From Petrosia ficiformis (lineage: Eukaryota > Porifera > Demospongiae > Haplosclerida > Petrosiidae): a DNA stretch of 64,000 nt. Location: contig OX345636.1 of the NCBI GenBank assembly GCA_947044365.1, positions 23,655,466-23,719,465 of the forward strand, in the 5' to 3' direction. The position numbers and the translations under genes are program-made. The notes beneath the pieces are model-generated. The model saw only the letters and a program-made list of their open reading frames with translations, had not been told where the DNA came from and did no database searches. Positions 26,926 through 37,010 of the stretch are shown here, piece after piece (position 1 is the stretch's first letter; every line of letters starts with the position of its first letter).

Positions 26926-29900
26926 GAGAAAATGTTAATGACATAAGACAATTCTTGAAGAAGAAAAGAGATGTCTATAATTCAATTAGTTATATCCTGT
27001 ACTGGTACATGTACATGTACATGTGTCACGCATTGTAACTGATCATAGGAGAAATTACAACTTCAATCAGTAGTACAAGATTTCTATATAGACTGTTGAC
27101 ACAACAGAATACATGTACTCAACTCATATTGAGTGCATAGATAAGATCACAAACATGTATTTAAATGTACAAGCAATTACCTGGAAAGGATGAATGAGAT
27201 GGCTGCCAAAAATTTTGACCTATTTTTACCACAATTATCCTGTACCACTTTGTACATGTATATACATGTACATGTACATGTACAATTTAAATTTACCGGA
27301 CATTCACTAGATTTGTTAGATAATGTCCTGTATGACTACCTGTTTCCAGACTGATGTAAGCAGCATTGTCATTAAATACTAATAGATACCGGCAGTGCAT
27401 GACAGAAAGGGTGAGAGAAAGATTGTGGAAGTAGAGATAAAAGATACAATGTACAATACAATGCTTGAAATACATGTAGGTTTTGAAAGTGTCCAGCAGA
27501 AACATCTGGACAAAACAGAATTGCACCAGCAAGTTATGAATTTTGTCAAAGAGGCAAAATTTCCAGAAAATGGCCAATTGTTGGATACAGCAATGGAAGA
27601 TCTTAAAAATAGCAAATTCAATTTACATGTTGCTATCGCACAAAAATGTACTTAAGTACAGTAAAGTATACAAGTAATAATTAGAAAGAATATACATGTA
27701 CATGTAGTGTACAAGCCCACTTTACATTATAATTTGCTAGCCATAGCTTTAATGTATAAATCAGAATATACAGACATCATTATCAATGTATTATGTAATT
27801 GAAATAATACATATACTTGAAGATACATACATGTACATGTACATTGGTTACTAGTGCTGACTACACATCATAATGTAATATACTACAGAATGTTTGAAAA
27901 GCCAATCAAGTACTGTATATACATGTACTATTATACAACGTCAGTACACAAGCAATCAATAGGAAGTAAGCCCACATAGTACATGTAGTACATGTACATG
28001 TGTACATGTATATCACAAACATCAGATAAATGAATGTACTTGGTACATGTTGGTTCATCTGTAATTTACTTACAATGTATAAATACATAACTATTATATA
28101 TCTAGATACAGGTACATTGTGCATGTAACATTATCTACATATTATGTACATATTATTTACATACTATGTACATGTATAATACGTGTATGTTATACAAATA
28201 TAATATACACTGTACATGTACATGTACCACTCTTATCCTACTCCCATTATACTATTGTACATGTATGTACATGTACATGTACATTGTACACGTACACTGT
28301 TAAGCTAACAGACATTCACTTAATGTTTTATATGACTAGAGGTTTCATACCACTGGAAATAAAATATGAAACCAATGTTCAAAATTCAAAATTAATTGTG
28401 ATACACGTAACTCTGCATCTTAGAAAAAATTAATTTCGTTTGTTTGTGTCTATGAGCATAATTTGTAAATCATTAATGTCTTGTCTGAAACCCTATCAGT
28501 TCCCATAAGTGAATCATTTAATTATCATTTTTAATTTGTAATAAAATAATTTACACGTAATACCCCGTGCAATTTTAATGTGATAAAGATTAATTTAATA
28601 GTAGCAGAAAAATTCAACTGCAATGCTGTTTCTAGCTGAAAGGTATTGTAATGAAAGGTACTGCAATGAAAGGTATTGCAATGAAAGGTACTGAAATGAA
28701 AGGTATTGCAATGAAAGGTACTGCAATGAAAGGTATTGGGGTACTGAAGGTATTGCAATGAAAGGTATTGCAATGAAAGGTACTGCAATGAAAGGTATTG
28801 GGGTACTGAAGGTATTGCAATGAAAGATATTGCAATGAAAGGTACTGAAATGAAAGGTATTGGGGTACTGAAGGTATTGCAATGAAAGGTATTGCAATGA
28901 AAGGTACTGAAATGAAAGATACTGAAATGAAAGGTATTCCAATGAAAGGTACTGCAAAAGGTATTAAAAACTTTTGAAAAGCAAGAATAGTGGAAAAGCA
29001 ACTACATGTACATATAATACATGTAATAGGTTGTTGGGTTCCAGACATGAGAAAGATTAATGGCTGCCACAAAGCAATCATAGGGATACTATTTCTTCAT
29101 ACACCATGTCATGAACTAATGTCTGTACAAAACAGAAACCAATTAAGGCTCTGTGCCTGAATGATATCATTCACCTGTTCAAATGCATGGTGCAGTCATA
29201 AATATAAACACTCAGACCGATTTAAATGTTTGATGTCTAAGAAGAACAGTAATCACCCTTCATAATTTATTAACATCTTGTTGCAATGTAATACAGTACC
29301 TGACATTATTAAGTTTACATACTATCCCTGTAATACCATTGACAACATTGTACATTGTGAGTGAAGTACACTGTACTTCGAATGTACAGTATTACACCTA
29401 AATATTATGCTATCATATACAAATGTAAAGGGAATTCACACATTACTATTGTATGATTACAGTACAAAGTAGTACTATAATACTATTTAGAAGTACAGTT
29501 GACTATCACCTTATCAAAGTGTAGCTCCTATCATACAGTAGTATGTAAACTTAATAAAGTCAGGTACTGTATGTACATATACATGTATACCTGTCTATTG
29601 ACTTCATACTGTATGTACATGTATAATAATCCCTTACATGTGCATCACATTCCTGCCACTATGGCTTTTCAAACTTTCTATGATTTATGTACATGACGTA
29701 ACCAACATGTTAATTGGTTTAAAATTATTATATTAACTTACATGTATATTATGATGTTATATAATTTAATTTGTAATGTCACTCCTTTTATAGGAATTAT
29801 TTAATTGTACTGCAGTGAGCAATTGAGCATTGTTTTTATAACATACATAACAAAATAGATGGAAGTTTGTTTTTCTTACTTTACTAAAGTATCCAAACAT

Positions 29901-31183
29901 ATGGAAAAGGTCATACTTAAACCAATTAAAATTTTATAGTGTATATACAGTACGTATGTGTGTGTGTGTGTGTGTGTTTGTGTATAAACACAATTCATTG
30001 TACATGTAGTATAGTGTATAGTTTAATGCCATAATGTTAATACATGTACATGATTATACTGTAACTCTATAATGAAGCAATGGATTGAAATTTGACATAC
30101 ATAATTATATGAAAATGGTATAGTAAAAGGTTGTTAATCATTCCAAACAAAAGTTATCAAAATTTTTCTGAGGTCATGGTGAACATGAACAATTTTTACA
30201 TGTAAACATCCTTGTTTGTTATACATATACATGAACATGTACATACATGTACATGTAAAGGTATCTGTAGAGAATCATAAATAGACAATTTTTTATCAGA
30301 AAATACCAACAAATTGGTGAACCATAAAACATTCCAGGTGATTAAACAAAACAGATTATCAAACACAGATCTGTAGTTGTAAGCAATCTCATGAGTGTTT
30401 TATTGTATCCACTTAAATAACACTTATCCCATCACAGCAACTCTCTGGAATATGTTACCATAGCAACCATGTTTCTGCAGTCAGTCAGTCAATGCAATAG
30501 AAACACAATGTACATGTAGTTAAAGTATAGAGTAGCCAATATATATGTAACCCTTGTTTTTCTGAAATTTCCATGAATTTTTATATGCTAATGTTTCCTC
30601 ACAGATCATTACACTATAATCAAAAGTAAAGATCTAAAACTGTTCTGCTTGATTAGATGTTACAAATCACTTCATAAAAGAATGGACACAACAGCCATTT
30701 TGCATGAAGAAAGAGAATTGTTGAAAAAGAAAAGGAAGTAAGATTTATGCCTTCAAGCAACCTCACACTAAGATAGTAATGACCCATTAAGTTAGAGACA
30801 CAATTATACATGTATTATTGAACACTAAACTGTGCACTATTAGAATGTCGCAATAATTTTTATTCTGGAGATACACATACGGACAGACTGACAGACAAAT
30901 GATATCTATAAATACTTGTACAATAACCTTTTGTTTACATGTAGCTTACGTAGGTGGAGGGTTCATTTAGAGTAACATTCAATTTATAACACATACATGT
31001 ACAAAGTGCCTCCTGTACATTACAAGTATATGTACATCAATAAGCACCATGAAGTGCAAATGATTATATTCATGTGCATGCACAACTTACCATTACAATT
31101 CTCAATGCAATTGGTTCGATTGGAGGTCCTTGCTTCACTTTGCTTTTAGGATTGTCATGATAATTCATTTTTTCACTACCCAT
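9882..31183 (-). CDS. TAZ zinc finger - MAP3K-like protein kinase, 14 coding exons
   Basis: Predicted serine/threonine kinase of about 654 residues. Coding exons in gene order: 31183-31091, 24886-24760, 23382-23282, 22738-22591, 20111-19942, 19118-18975, 18168-18000, 16410-16279, 15757-15710, 15088-14994, 14298-14134, 12755-12602, 11572-11334 and 10061-9882 (stop at 9884-9882). Every junction has GT and AG ends and phases agree throughout, which is strong support for one gene. The start MGSEKMNYH is the first ATG after a likely 5'UTR acceptor at 31213. Residues 40-105 form a TAZ-type zinc finger, 108-213 a basic then acidic Ser/Pro linker, about 233-512 the kinase domain, and 513-654 a tail I do not recognise. 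The kinase looks like a STE-group MAP3K relative that signals in the cytoplasm or nucleus; substrates cannot be read from sequence. The donor after exon 6 (GTTTAA) is weak and the last exon is the least certain. Confidence 0.8.
10451..10646. mobile_element. Small inverted-repeat element with TACCGT ends
   Basis: The left end TACCGTAAATCGGGAATATT and the right end, read in reverse complement as TACCGTTATTCGGGAAAATT, are inverted repeats of each other. The interior has further TACGAA/TTCGTA words. It has no coding capacity. A TACCGTAAATCC segment at about 14331 may be a relative. Confidence 0.72.
10664..10908. mobile_element. Family B inverted-repeat element (~250-285 bp)
   Basis: The left end carries TCTGTTCATATTCACAATGA and the right end GTGAATGTGAATGACC; these are inverted relatives. 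The interior has AGGATGTATTGACTTTATA and ATTACACTGCAACTC. Copies occur near 18.5, 30.0, 42.7 and 56.6 kb. Non-coding and MITE-like. Confidence 0.7.
11002..11073. repeat. Tandem duplication, 36-bp period
   Basis: The segment CTACACGATAGGGACATTTT and its continuation occurs at 11002 and again at 11038, with near-identical copies. Confidence 0.88.
11738..12122. mobile_element. Family A inverted-repeat element
   Basis: This copy runs from a GCTTTCCCATGGGGTTTAGT end through an AT microsatellite and a GTGTCATTCTGGGGGGCTCG block, to a terminal AGTCATAGGGATACTTTTT. It lies in the intron before exon 13 of the kinase gene. It is in the same orientation as the copy at 60.7 kb and opposite to those at 44.7 and 57.2 kb. 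Confidence 0.7.
12602..19118 (-). CDS. Protein kinase catalytic domain exons
   Basis: Exons 6-12 encode the catalytic domain. Visible landmarks are the glycine loop [10 protein letters not shown] (from about residue 237), the beta-3 lysine in LALKE (K260), [11 protein letters not shown] before the alpha-C to beta-4 region, and the hinge [10 protein letters not shown] (about 310-318). The catalytic loop is VHSDIKPGN (D359, K361, N364), the metal-binding motif DFG is at 378-380, and the activation segment ends in NPPE at 406-409. SLDMWQAGC holds the alpha-F aspartate (D421), and R500 in NRPTPQQCL is the alpha-I arginine. The loop has HSD where most kinases have HRD, so it is a non-RD kinase, as in NIK (HGD) and TPL2 (HHD). 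All residues needed for catalysis are present. The catalytic-loop proline is split by the intron between exons 8 and 9, and the DFG aspartate by the intron between exons 9 and 10. Confidence 0.85.
13335..13688. repeat. Minisatellite of GGTATACT / GGTATAGGTACT units
   Basis: About 350 bp of imperfect tandem units, mostly 6, 12 or 18 bp, built on ACTGGTATAGGT. Open frames across it encode only [12 protein letters not shown] repeats and are artefacts. It sits in the intron between kinase exons 11 and 12. Confidence 0.93.
14331..14610. repeat. Dispersed repeat segment
   Basis: A TACCGTAAATCC start is followed by a segment ending GTCTTCTGTCTAACTAAGTG. That last part is shared with 20.80-20.86 kb and with the first 60 bases of the window. 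It lies between kinase exons 10 and 11. Confidence 0.5.
16460..16541. repeat. (GA)n microsatellite with G-run
   Basis: A GTGAGT-rich start runs into roughly 45 bp of pure GA, followed by an uninterrupted run of about a dozen G. It sits just upstream (in gene direction) of kinase exon 8. The open frame across it is an artefact. Confidence 0.95.
16824..16868. repeat. 37-bp perfect palindrome
   Basis: The segment 16828-16864 is self-complementary around a single central T, with arms starting GCACCAAACTAAATGATA. It extends to 16824-16868 with one mismatch. Non-coding foldback in a kinase intron. Confidence 0.93.
16985..17240. mobile_element. Decayed family A element
   Basis: It has the TTTTTATGGCCCATAG end, the CTATGATTTGCTTTCC block and the GTTGTGTCAAGGGGGCTC zone typical of family A, then loses similarity. 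Confidence 0.5.
17636..17940. repeat. Degenerate (CA)n / ACACAG repeat, ~300 bp
   Basis: Long run of CACACA with interspersed AGACAC, AAACAC and AGACAG units. The open frames on both strands (HTQTHK and CVCVCL type) are artefacts. It lies about 60 bp from the splice donor of kinase exon 7. Confidence 0.95.
18496..18765. mobile_element. Family B inverted-repeat element
   Basis: It starts with AGTCTGTTCACATTCATAGT and ends with GAGGTCATGGTGAATGTGAA, followed by TGACC; these ends are inverted relatives. The interior matches the other family B copies (AGGATGTGATGACTTTATAC, ATACTGGAACTCAATAATGA). It lies between kinase exons 6 and 7. Confidence 0.75.
20198..20335. mobile_element. Family C (AACTATAACTAAAACTCCTT) repeat
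   Basis: The stretch carries repeated ACTATAACTA, then ACTCCTTTTAGTAAGG and GGCCACTTTTAGTTAACT. Related segments occur near 16.03-16.14, 24.0-24.25, 50.3-50.4 and 53.6-53.8 kb. Confidence 0.6.
21560..21822. mobile_element. Family A element, diverged copy
   Basis: It has ATTCAGTAATCATAACTATC, CATGTATGAAACACAACAGA, AGCTTTCCTCCTGCTGGTTT and CCATGCCCATTAATTAACTG, in the same order as the family A copies at 44.7 and 57.2 kb. Confidence 0.65.
22215..22432. mobile_element. Foldback element, ~218 bp
   Basis: Long inverted repeats cover almost the whole element. The left end AAAACCACACTTGTGGCACA is mirrored by the right end TGCACCACAAGTGTGGTTTT. Inside, CTTACCTTCAAACACTTG is mirrored by CAAGTGTTTGAAGGTAAG, and TGAAATGTGGTATC by GATACCACATTTCA. 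Related single arms occur near 10.2-10.33 kb. Non-coding, in a kinase intron. Confidence 0.85.
22787..23076. mobile_element. Inverted-repeat element with CAGTGCTTGAAATA ends
   Basis: The left end CAGTGCTTGAAATA is mirrored by TATTTCAAGCACTG on the right. The CAGTG start is hAT-like. The interior GTCCAGCA/TTTGACC/GAAAATGGCCAATTG words recur at 27.47-27.58 kb and partly near 15.4 kb. It has no coding capacity. Confidence 0.72.
23282..24886 (-). CDS. TAZ-type zinc finger exons of the kinase gene
   Basis: Exons 2 and 3 (24886-24760 and 23382-23282) encode residues 32-107. The first zinc site reads [15 protein letters not shown], that is H-x3-C-x4-C-x4-C, the same spacing as the TAZ domains of CBP/p300. 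The second reads [16 protein letters not shown] (H-x4-C-x4-C-x2-C). The third reads [17 protein letters not shown], where the final cysteine of the canonical H-x3-C-x4-C-x4-C is absent and a histidine one residue earlier may replace it. The helix between the second and third sites, [10 protein letters not shown], fits the TAZ pattern. TAZ domains are helical three-zinc modules that bind transactivation peptides. The intron splits the domain in phase 1. Confidence 0.75.
24005..24251. mobile_element. Family C inverted-repeat element
   Basis: The left end TAGTGTTGTTTTAG is mirrored by CTAAAACAACCCTA on the right, with subterminal ACTATAACTAAAACT blocks at both ends. Most complete copy of family C in the window. 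Confidence 0.72.
24429..24695. mobile_element. Family A element, partial
   Basis: It contains the GTGTCATTGCCAGGGGGCTT block followed by GGTCAATTAATGAGCATG and the AAGCTGCTTG zone, in the order of other family A copies. It lies between TAZ exon 2 and the ACATGT-rich intron 3 sequence. Confidence 0.6.
25046..25077. repeat. (GAAA)n microsatellite
   Basis: About eight GAAA units in a row in the first coding intron of the kinase gene. Confidence 0.95.
25781..25975. mobile_element. hAT-like MITE (family D) with exact 8-bp target duplication
   Basis: The 195-bp element begins TAGAGTTTTTGATGAG and ends CTTATCAAAAACACTG, which are imperfect inverted repeats. It is flanked by the 8-bp duplication ATATCTAT (25773-25780 and 25976-25983). 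Eight-base duplications and CA(G/A)-type ends are hallmarks of hAT transposons. Inside lies a 21-bp-arm hairpin beginning CCAAATTGACTCAACAATGG. Relatives are at 60236-60446 and 62146-62347. Confidence 0.85.
26095..26586. mobile_element. ~490-bp element with 21-bp perfect terminal inverted repeats
   Basis: Both ends read GTAAATCCCATAATGTTAAC (plus one further matching G) in inward orientation. The middle (26160-26420) is of a different, less AT-rich character, with a GCAGCAAGCACCTCTTCATT stretch that might be captured host or transposase sequence. The short frames there have no recognisable domain. Confidence 0.83.
26588..26698. mobile_element. Foldback element with GC-rich CGAG apex
   Basis: The outer arms TTATAACACGCCTA and its mirrored partner TAGGCGTGTTATAA, and inner arms AGATTTATAATCACC / GGTGATATGATTATAAATCT, enclose the apex CGAGCACGAGGGCCGTATGC. 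It directly abuts the preceding inverted-repeat element. Confidence 0.85.
26879..26920. repeat. (AT)n microsatellite
   Basis: Uninterrupted AT dinucleotide run. Similar runs occur at about 1425-1450, 11761-11780, 32337-32385, 32588-32637, 44291-44324, 44370-44399 and 45057-45074. Confidence 0.95.
28635..28962. repeat. 15-bp minisatellite (GAAAGGTATTGCAAT)
   Basis: About twenty near-identical 15-bp units, with a higher-order variant GGGGTACTGAAGGTATTG recurring three times. Open frames across it (YLSLQ, IPFIA) are artefacts. It lies in the first coding intron of the kinase gene. Confidence 0.95.
30000..30200. mobile_element. Family B element, partial
   Basis: It has the ATAATGAAGCAATGGATTGA interior and the GAGGTCATGGTGAACATGAA end of family B. 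The left end is diverged. Confidence 0.6.
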
Positions 31184-32335
31184 ACAGACAAGTAATTCTA
31201 CATCCAATTAACCTGTGTGTAGGTATACATGTACATAATTAAGAAAGATACAGATTGTGGATATACTAGTACAAGCATAAATACAACTAAATGAAAGCTG
31301 AAGTCTAAATATTTAGTAATTATAGCCAGAAAATAATTTAAATTTATGGCTGATCACTGGAAGAAATTAATGACTAACATATAGGAATGCTCGATCTTCG
31401 ACTATCATATAACAGCTTCATACACAGAGGTGAGGGAAAATTGCTCTAAGGTTGAGCTTTCATCATCTAGACTTTGAAAAATTTGACCACCAGACTATCA
31501 AAATTCGTGGGGAAGGATACCCGAAGACATCTCCTCCCCTTTGGTGCAGTGTCACCTTTCAATTCACTAGATACAAATCCTCAGTACAAACTCTGTTTAC
31601 AAATAAAATATTGGAAATTCCTTCACCGTCTCAGAATATATTCATATACCACAAATAGTAATGTTATATAATTATAATTATAATTATAATATACATGGTA
31701 CAGAAACTACAGAAACTTCTCTCTTAATATGTGCTACACAGAATAGATGCTCATGAACTTTAATACAAATTCACATCCACTTTTACTTGTAGTGTATATG
31801 ATTATTAACTCTTTTACAAAGAAAGAACATACATGTATAAACAATAGCATTCTTCAACTCTTAATGACACATTGCATGCAAATATATGTACATGTAAACA
31901 TTCCCATGGTATTTTTGAAGATGTCATTGGAATAGATATTATGTATATATATTGCCTTATAACATGAACAGGTAATACAGTAATACTAAATAACCATTGC
32001 AGCTGTAAAGTTGTACCAACCATATTTTATGTACAATGTATGTATATCAACAATTTCACAAGTTATATCCTCTTGTACAAGTATTAGAGGGAGTCACACA
32101 AAAGCTTGGTTAGCTCCATAACAATGCTTTTCACATTACCTACCAATATAGTGAAGTGTTAATGACATTGCTTATTATTAAATGCACGCGATCCACAATT
32201 GACAATTACCACCATCACACCATATATATATATAGTACTATAATTTTTATAATTATATATTTGCATACATATATACTACAATAATTATAGCTATTTTTTT
32301 TAATTTATAAAGCATGTTTTATATATAATTATATA

Positions 32336-32390
<55 letters not shown>

Positions 32391-32602
32391 TTGGGTATAT
32401 ATAATTATATTGTACACATAATTATAACTATGTGAATCATAACAACAAAATTTTGTAACTGGATGATCAAAATAAGTGCACTGAGACTCCAAGTGGCAGG
32501 GAGTGATAATCATCTCTGAAATTCCTTACACAATCCCCACCACTTCGAATTTAGTTTTATAAAAAATCGTACACACACACGCACAAAATGTATATATATA
32601 TA

Positions 32603-32638
<36 letters not shown>

Positions 32639-32940
32639 CACCTAATCATGCTAACATACCAGTCATTTGAAAGGGGTGAAGAAATACTCACACAGCAGAA
32701 TCACACACACGTCATTACATATCCAAGATCGTACAAAATAGCTAAAGAAGGTATTTTCACTCACCTTTTTATAGAATTTTCAATAACAGACACGGGACAA
32801 ACCCCTGTTTCCAGGTAAAATACCCAATTCCCAATCTGAAGGAAATCGAAAACGGACATATACGAGTCTAGTATTTTTATGACGTTTTTTCCGTCATAAT
32901 TACGCGCAACTGACGTTAATGGCAAAAAGACCCTACAGCT
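31184..32940 (-). promoter_or_regulatory. Likely 5'UTR intron, non-coding first exon and promoter of the kinase gene
   Basis: On the minus strand, a good splice acceptor (TACACACAG) ends at 31213, leaving 29 bp of 5'UTR before the ATG. A consensus donor GTGAGT begins at 32764, so a non-coding exon probably ends at 32765. Just beyond it, at about 32878-32916, lie TATGACG, CGTCATA and CTGACGTTA, three CRE/ATF-like TGACG half sites within 45 bp, plus the CpG-containing TACGCGCAA. The transcription start is not visible; this is inference from splice signals and motif clustering. Confidence 0.45.
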
Positions 32941-33134
32941 TGTGTGGTTAACTCAAGCTCGGATTAAATATGACAGAAATAATTATTTTAGAAATACCTT
33001 TATTGCCAAAGGACAATAAGAATAAAATACAATAGCTAATATAAGGCCTAGGACTCAAGGTTATTCCCTGTTATAGGAAAAACTTGGCAAGGCAGTGTAC
33101 AAAATAAAACAAAAGATATATTTAATGATAATTA

Positions 33135-33518
33135 TTAAAGGGGTTTGTTTTGATCCCAGATGATATGGTTTCTTGAATTAAAAATATAATAAGAGTAGGC
33201 TTTAGACATTTTCAACAGAGTATATTTAGCACATTTTTTATCGATGTTGGGTATTGCTGTTAATGATCTGATTGCATGAATTTCCCAATGCCTCAATGAT
33301 CCAATCTCCACAACTGACAGGCCTCGGTCTTCAAGATCATTAATTACTTCAAGGTAAGAGGACTTGTTGGATTTCCTTAAATAAGCAGCATGAAGAGCTT
33401 CTTTGTTGTTACTTGGTACAATAAGCTCTAAAATGTATACCATCTTGTCTTCAATCAACACTAAATCTGTAGTAGTACTGATATTGGTAGGAAGTGTGGC
33501 TCTATCAATAGTGATCAT
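33135..33518 (-). pseudogene. Fragment of a retroelement-type ORF (endonuclease-like tail)
   Basis: An open frame of 127 codons with no in-frame partner upstream. The segment VYILELIVPSNNKEAL, then HAAYLRKSNKSSYLEVINDL and later SVVEIGSLRHWE, resembles tails in invertebrate retroelement proteins, where a D...ExT/V strand is followed by Y/R-K-x-KY and an L...E-x-GS-x-G strand (a PD-(D/E)XK-like layout). That resemblance is from memory and not precise. The ATG is probably arbitrary, because sequence left and right gives no continuation. The 3' side holds a TTTATTGCCAAAGGACAATA inverted repeat near 33.0 kb. It is more likely element debris than a host gene. Confidence 0.45.
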
Positions 33519-33845
33519 ATTAATAGAGCAATGCAGTAAAACTATTTACAGTAACTGAGTGTGACAAGACAAAACTATATTAACATTGATTCGATTATAT
33601 TATTATTAAAAATAATTATTACGATAATTATGGAAACTTTGGGCTTGTGGACCCCCAGCAGTCGACAAACTATTAAACTGATTGCACTACAGGTGGTCTC
33701 GATTAGTGGAATTCAATTAACTGTACCTTTAAAAAATCTCATCCAACAACTATCAATATGTTTATGGATATATAATGCTAGAATGTTACTTTCAATCTTG
33801 TCTATCATTGGAATAGTCCCAAATATGTGGGATATTCCTACTTAA

Positions 33846-36800
33846 CTTAATATTGTTTATATTTTTTCTTTTTATTTATTTTAACTTGAAGTGCACGTGT
33901 ATAAATGTTTATAATTATAATTATATAAATTAACTATAATTATTATAATTTTATTACTGATTTTGTTATACAAGTAAACTTCAAAATACATGTTTATGTT
34001 GACCAGTCTGGTATCTTAAAGTTTTTGTGAAGTAGCTTAAATTTAATAATAATCTATATAACAATATTTATGTAAATCTGATAAGTGCAATTCTAGTAAG
34101 TTTAAGCAATAGTGTACTGATATTGCTCAGAGAACTATCAAACAGAATTGCATTGCAATCTCTAAATGTGATGATATACCCTACACAGATCTAGAGAGAG
34201 AAAATCACTATTCTTGTGACAAGATTTTTATTTATGCAATAATTATACTGATAAGAATATGATTAGTGTAGAAGTAAAAATTAAATGACATCACTCAATC
34301 CCAATAGTATGTGTTCTATATGTACTCAGTAATACTGGTGGTCGATTTATGGAGCAATCTTGCTAGATGTTTATCAGTAACTGGTTCATAGATTGAAGTG
34401 CAATAATTATTATAGTTTATTGAATTTTGATTTGATGATAAATAAGAAAGGTATGAAACAATAGAACAGACGTAGTATTATTGCAAATCAAAATTCAAAG
34501 CTAATTGGTCAGATATTTAATAATAATAATAATTATGAAATTACTATATTGACTGTCATATATAGTTATAATAATCCTTAATACAACATGCGGGTATTGA
34601 ATATGAAAATCTATAGTATTAAACTTACATGCATATGCACGTCAGTATATTTACATTGTTGTTATGTAATGTGATAAAGTATTGAATATATCCATAGAAG
34701 TCATAGTGTATCTATCCTGAAAAGTCAGCGAACCTATTCAGCTTCAGATGGCATTAATTAAAAGCATAAGATTTCAGATGTTAGTCTAACCAGAAGAAAA
34801 GAAATTATAACTTAATAATAATTATTATTGCTTGCTTAATACCACCTTCAGCAGTATTAACCTAGACATGCGTAGTACGTTTTAAGTGTAGTACATTCCA
34901 TACATAGTACTTTCTAATCCTATTATTATTAATTTTTAGTGTAGCACTCATTGAAATACTATGTATGATAAATAATTAAATAGTTATTAAAATCTGATGG
35001 CCACCTCTAAAAGATATCATCAAAGTTTCTGAACTATGCATGCATAAGCATAGAAAAATTATTTGCAAACACTACACAAGTGAAGAAAGATTTAGTCGTG
35101 TGATTCTATCTCCAATGAATGAAAATTGTTTATCAATGAATGAAGAAGTTTTAAAATATGTAAATGCCCTTCCATTATTGAAACAAACAAATCTGTAACT
35201 ATTATTGTCATTAGTTTTCTAGAAAAAAAACACAGAATTGGCAAACATTATCTTAAATTTTATTATGGCCTGTTAGTGTAAAAAATCAATACTACATAAC
35301 TTTTCTACTGATGTGTCAGGGTATAATAATAATTATCTAAAATTCCACAAAAGGTGTTTTTCTAATCCCTGTATGATCAAATGTAATAGTACATACTACA
35401 TAACTTTTCTACTGATGTGTCAGGGTATAATAATAATTATCTAAAATTCCACAAAAGGTGTTTTTCTAATCCCTGTATGATCAAATGTAATAGTACAACT
35501 TGTGGGTCATTATTATTATTTATAGTGATTAGATCTACATGTAATTCTGAAAATGATTTAATATTATAGTTCTTACATAATAATAACTTGCTTGGACTGC
35601 ATAATGTTTATGATTTGCTAATGTTAAGGCTCATATTACAAAAAATTACCAATATGTGTTATCTGCAAGCATGAATTGCTAATGGGTGGGGCTGGTCTAT
35701 GGCTTTGTTATTCGAACTTAATCTGTGTTCTTTCTTCGAATATTATATCATACATCAAGAAAATAGTGTATAGAACTTGCTTACAAAGTGTTTAAGTACT
35801 AACAATCCATAACTCATTGATTTAGAAGTTGAATTGTGAGCCTCAAATATGCTGAGCTGTTGTTCATAAGCATAGAGACTGTGGAATCTTCACGTGACCA
35901 AGTTGATGTACTATTCCTTAGACTCATGAAAAACATGCTTATGACTTAATTCAACAGTAAATACTTATGTCTATTAAATGTCCATTAATACCTTAAGCTT
36001 TTTAGTGCAAAAAATGCTACAGTTATGGTGAAATGTAGGCGCTACAGAGCAGTTTATTTTCTCTTCCATGCAATTGTGCACGTGAGCAAGAACCTAGAGG
36101 AGCAAACACTTTCTCGAAACAAACTCCTCTATTTTGGTATTTTAAAAAACAAAAATGCTTTGCCGTGTTTCTGAAAGGTTTTAGTTCAAGTTGTAATGAT
36201 ATAGAACTACTGAATCGCTATTGTTTACACAAAAAATAACGGTTAACTTTCTCAATCTCTACATGACGTCACCATTTTTAGTCCTCTGTAGAAACATATA
36301 GGCGAAGAAAGGATCATTGGAATAGGCTTTGAAAAGCCTATTTTTTCATGAAAAGTAGCAAAACAAACCAACATAACATATGTAAGCATGATTTTGGAAT
36401 GAAATAAGCTGAATACGAACGATAAAGGTTAAAACTGGAGGCTTGTTTTGCTAGCTATGGAATTCAATCATGGCGTCCTCCCTTAGATAGGTGTGCTAAT
36501 CTTCCCCAAAACTTCGTCATTTTTCTGCACGTAGAGATCGCTTTCGATAAAGTGACTGTAAATATCTGTAGTATAGGTACTAAGCTACCTCTAGCACAAT
36601 TCTGTTGGTGATTCATTTTTATTTTACTGAAATACAGTGAGTTTTGTAACATCTTCCAACTTTTGTGAATGTCAATTCAACAAAAAGTGCTTTATATCTA
36701 CCGTTAAACTGAATTGATATGTGCTAAATTATGTTAATCATAAGCTTCTATCTTACTACTATTATCTAACATTAATTAAAACATGAAAACAATATAAAAT

Positions 36801-36880
36801 GGTCCATAAATAAAGGATACATTTCTTTAGTAAGCACACCCAATATTTGGCAGACATATTTCAATGAAACATTGAGTGAA
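33846..36880. other. Intergenic AT-rich block, no gene recognised
   Basis: Apart from the tandem duplication at 35.3-35.5 kb, nothing with coding character was found. ACATGT arrays, common elsewhere, are missing here. Confidence 0.5.
35289..35496. repeat. Perfect 104-bp tandem duplication
   Basis: The block 35289-35392 is repeated without any difference I could find at 35393-35496 (starts ATACTACATAACTTTTCTAC). Perfect identity suggests a very recent duplication or an assembly artefact. Confidence 0.95.
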
Positions 36881-36890
36881 GTGATCCACT

Positions 36891-36935
36891 CACGTGAGCC
36901 TTTTCCTAGGAGGTCCGGCATGTGTAGTATATAAA
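36891..36935 (+). promoter_or_regulatory. Histone H1 core promoter: E-box and TATA box
   Basis: CTCACGTGAG, a palindromic E-box, is centred on CACGTG at 36891-36896. TATATAAA follows at 36928-36935, about 76 bp before the H1 start codon. That spacing fits a short-leader replication-dependent histone gene. The start site is probably near 36960. Confidence 0.75.
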
Positions 36936-37010
36936 CAACCAGCGGTAAGCTTCATACTATACTATTAGTTCAAGAAAGTTCGCTGTAAAGAAGCTGTCTT
37001 CGATTTCATC

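Noticed and set aside
27395..27655. 86-codon plus-strand frame
   Set aside because: Its first half overlaps sequence shared with the inverted-repeat element at 22.8-23.1 kb (GTCCAGCA, GAAAATGGCCAATTG), so it is repeat-derived.
28531..29081. Three overlapping minus-strand frames of FHCNTF / YLSLQ / IPFIA repeats
   Set aside because: All three frames of a 15-bp minisatellite are open because the unit is a multiple of three.
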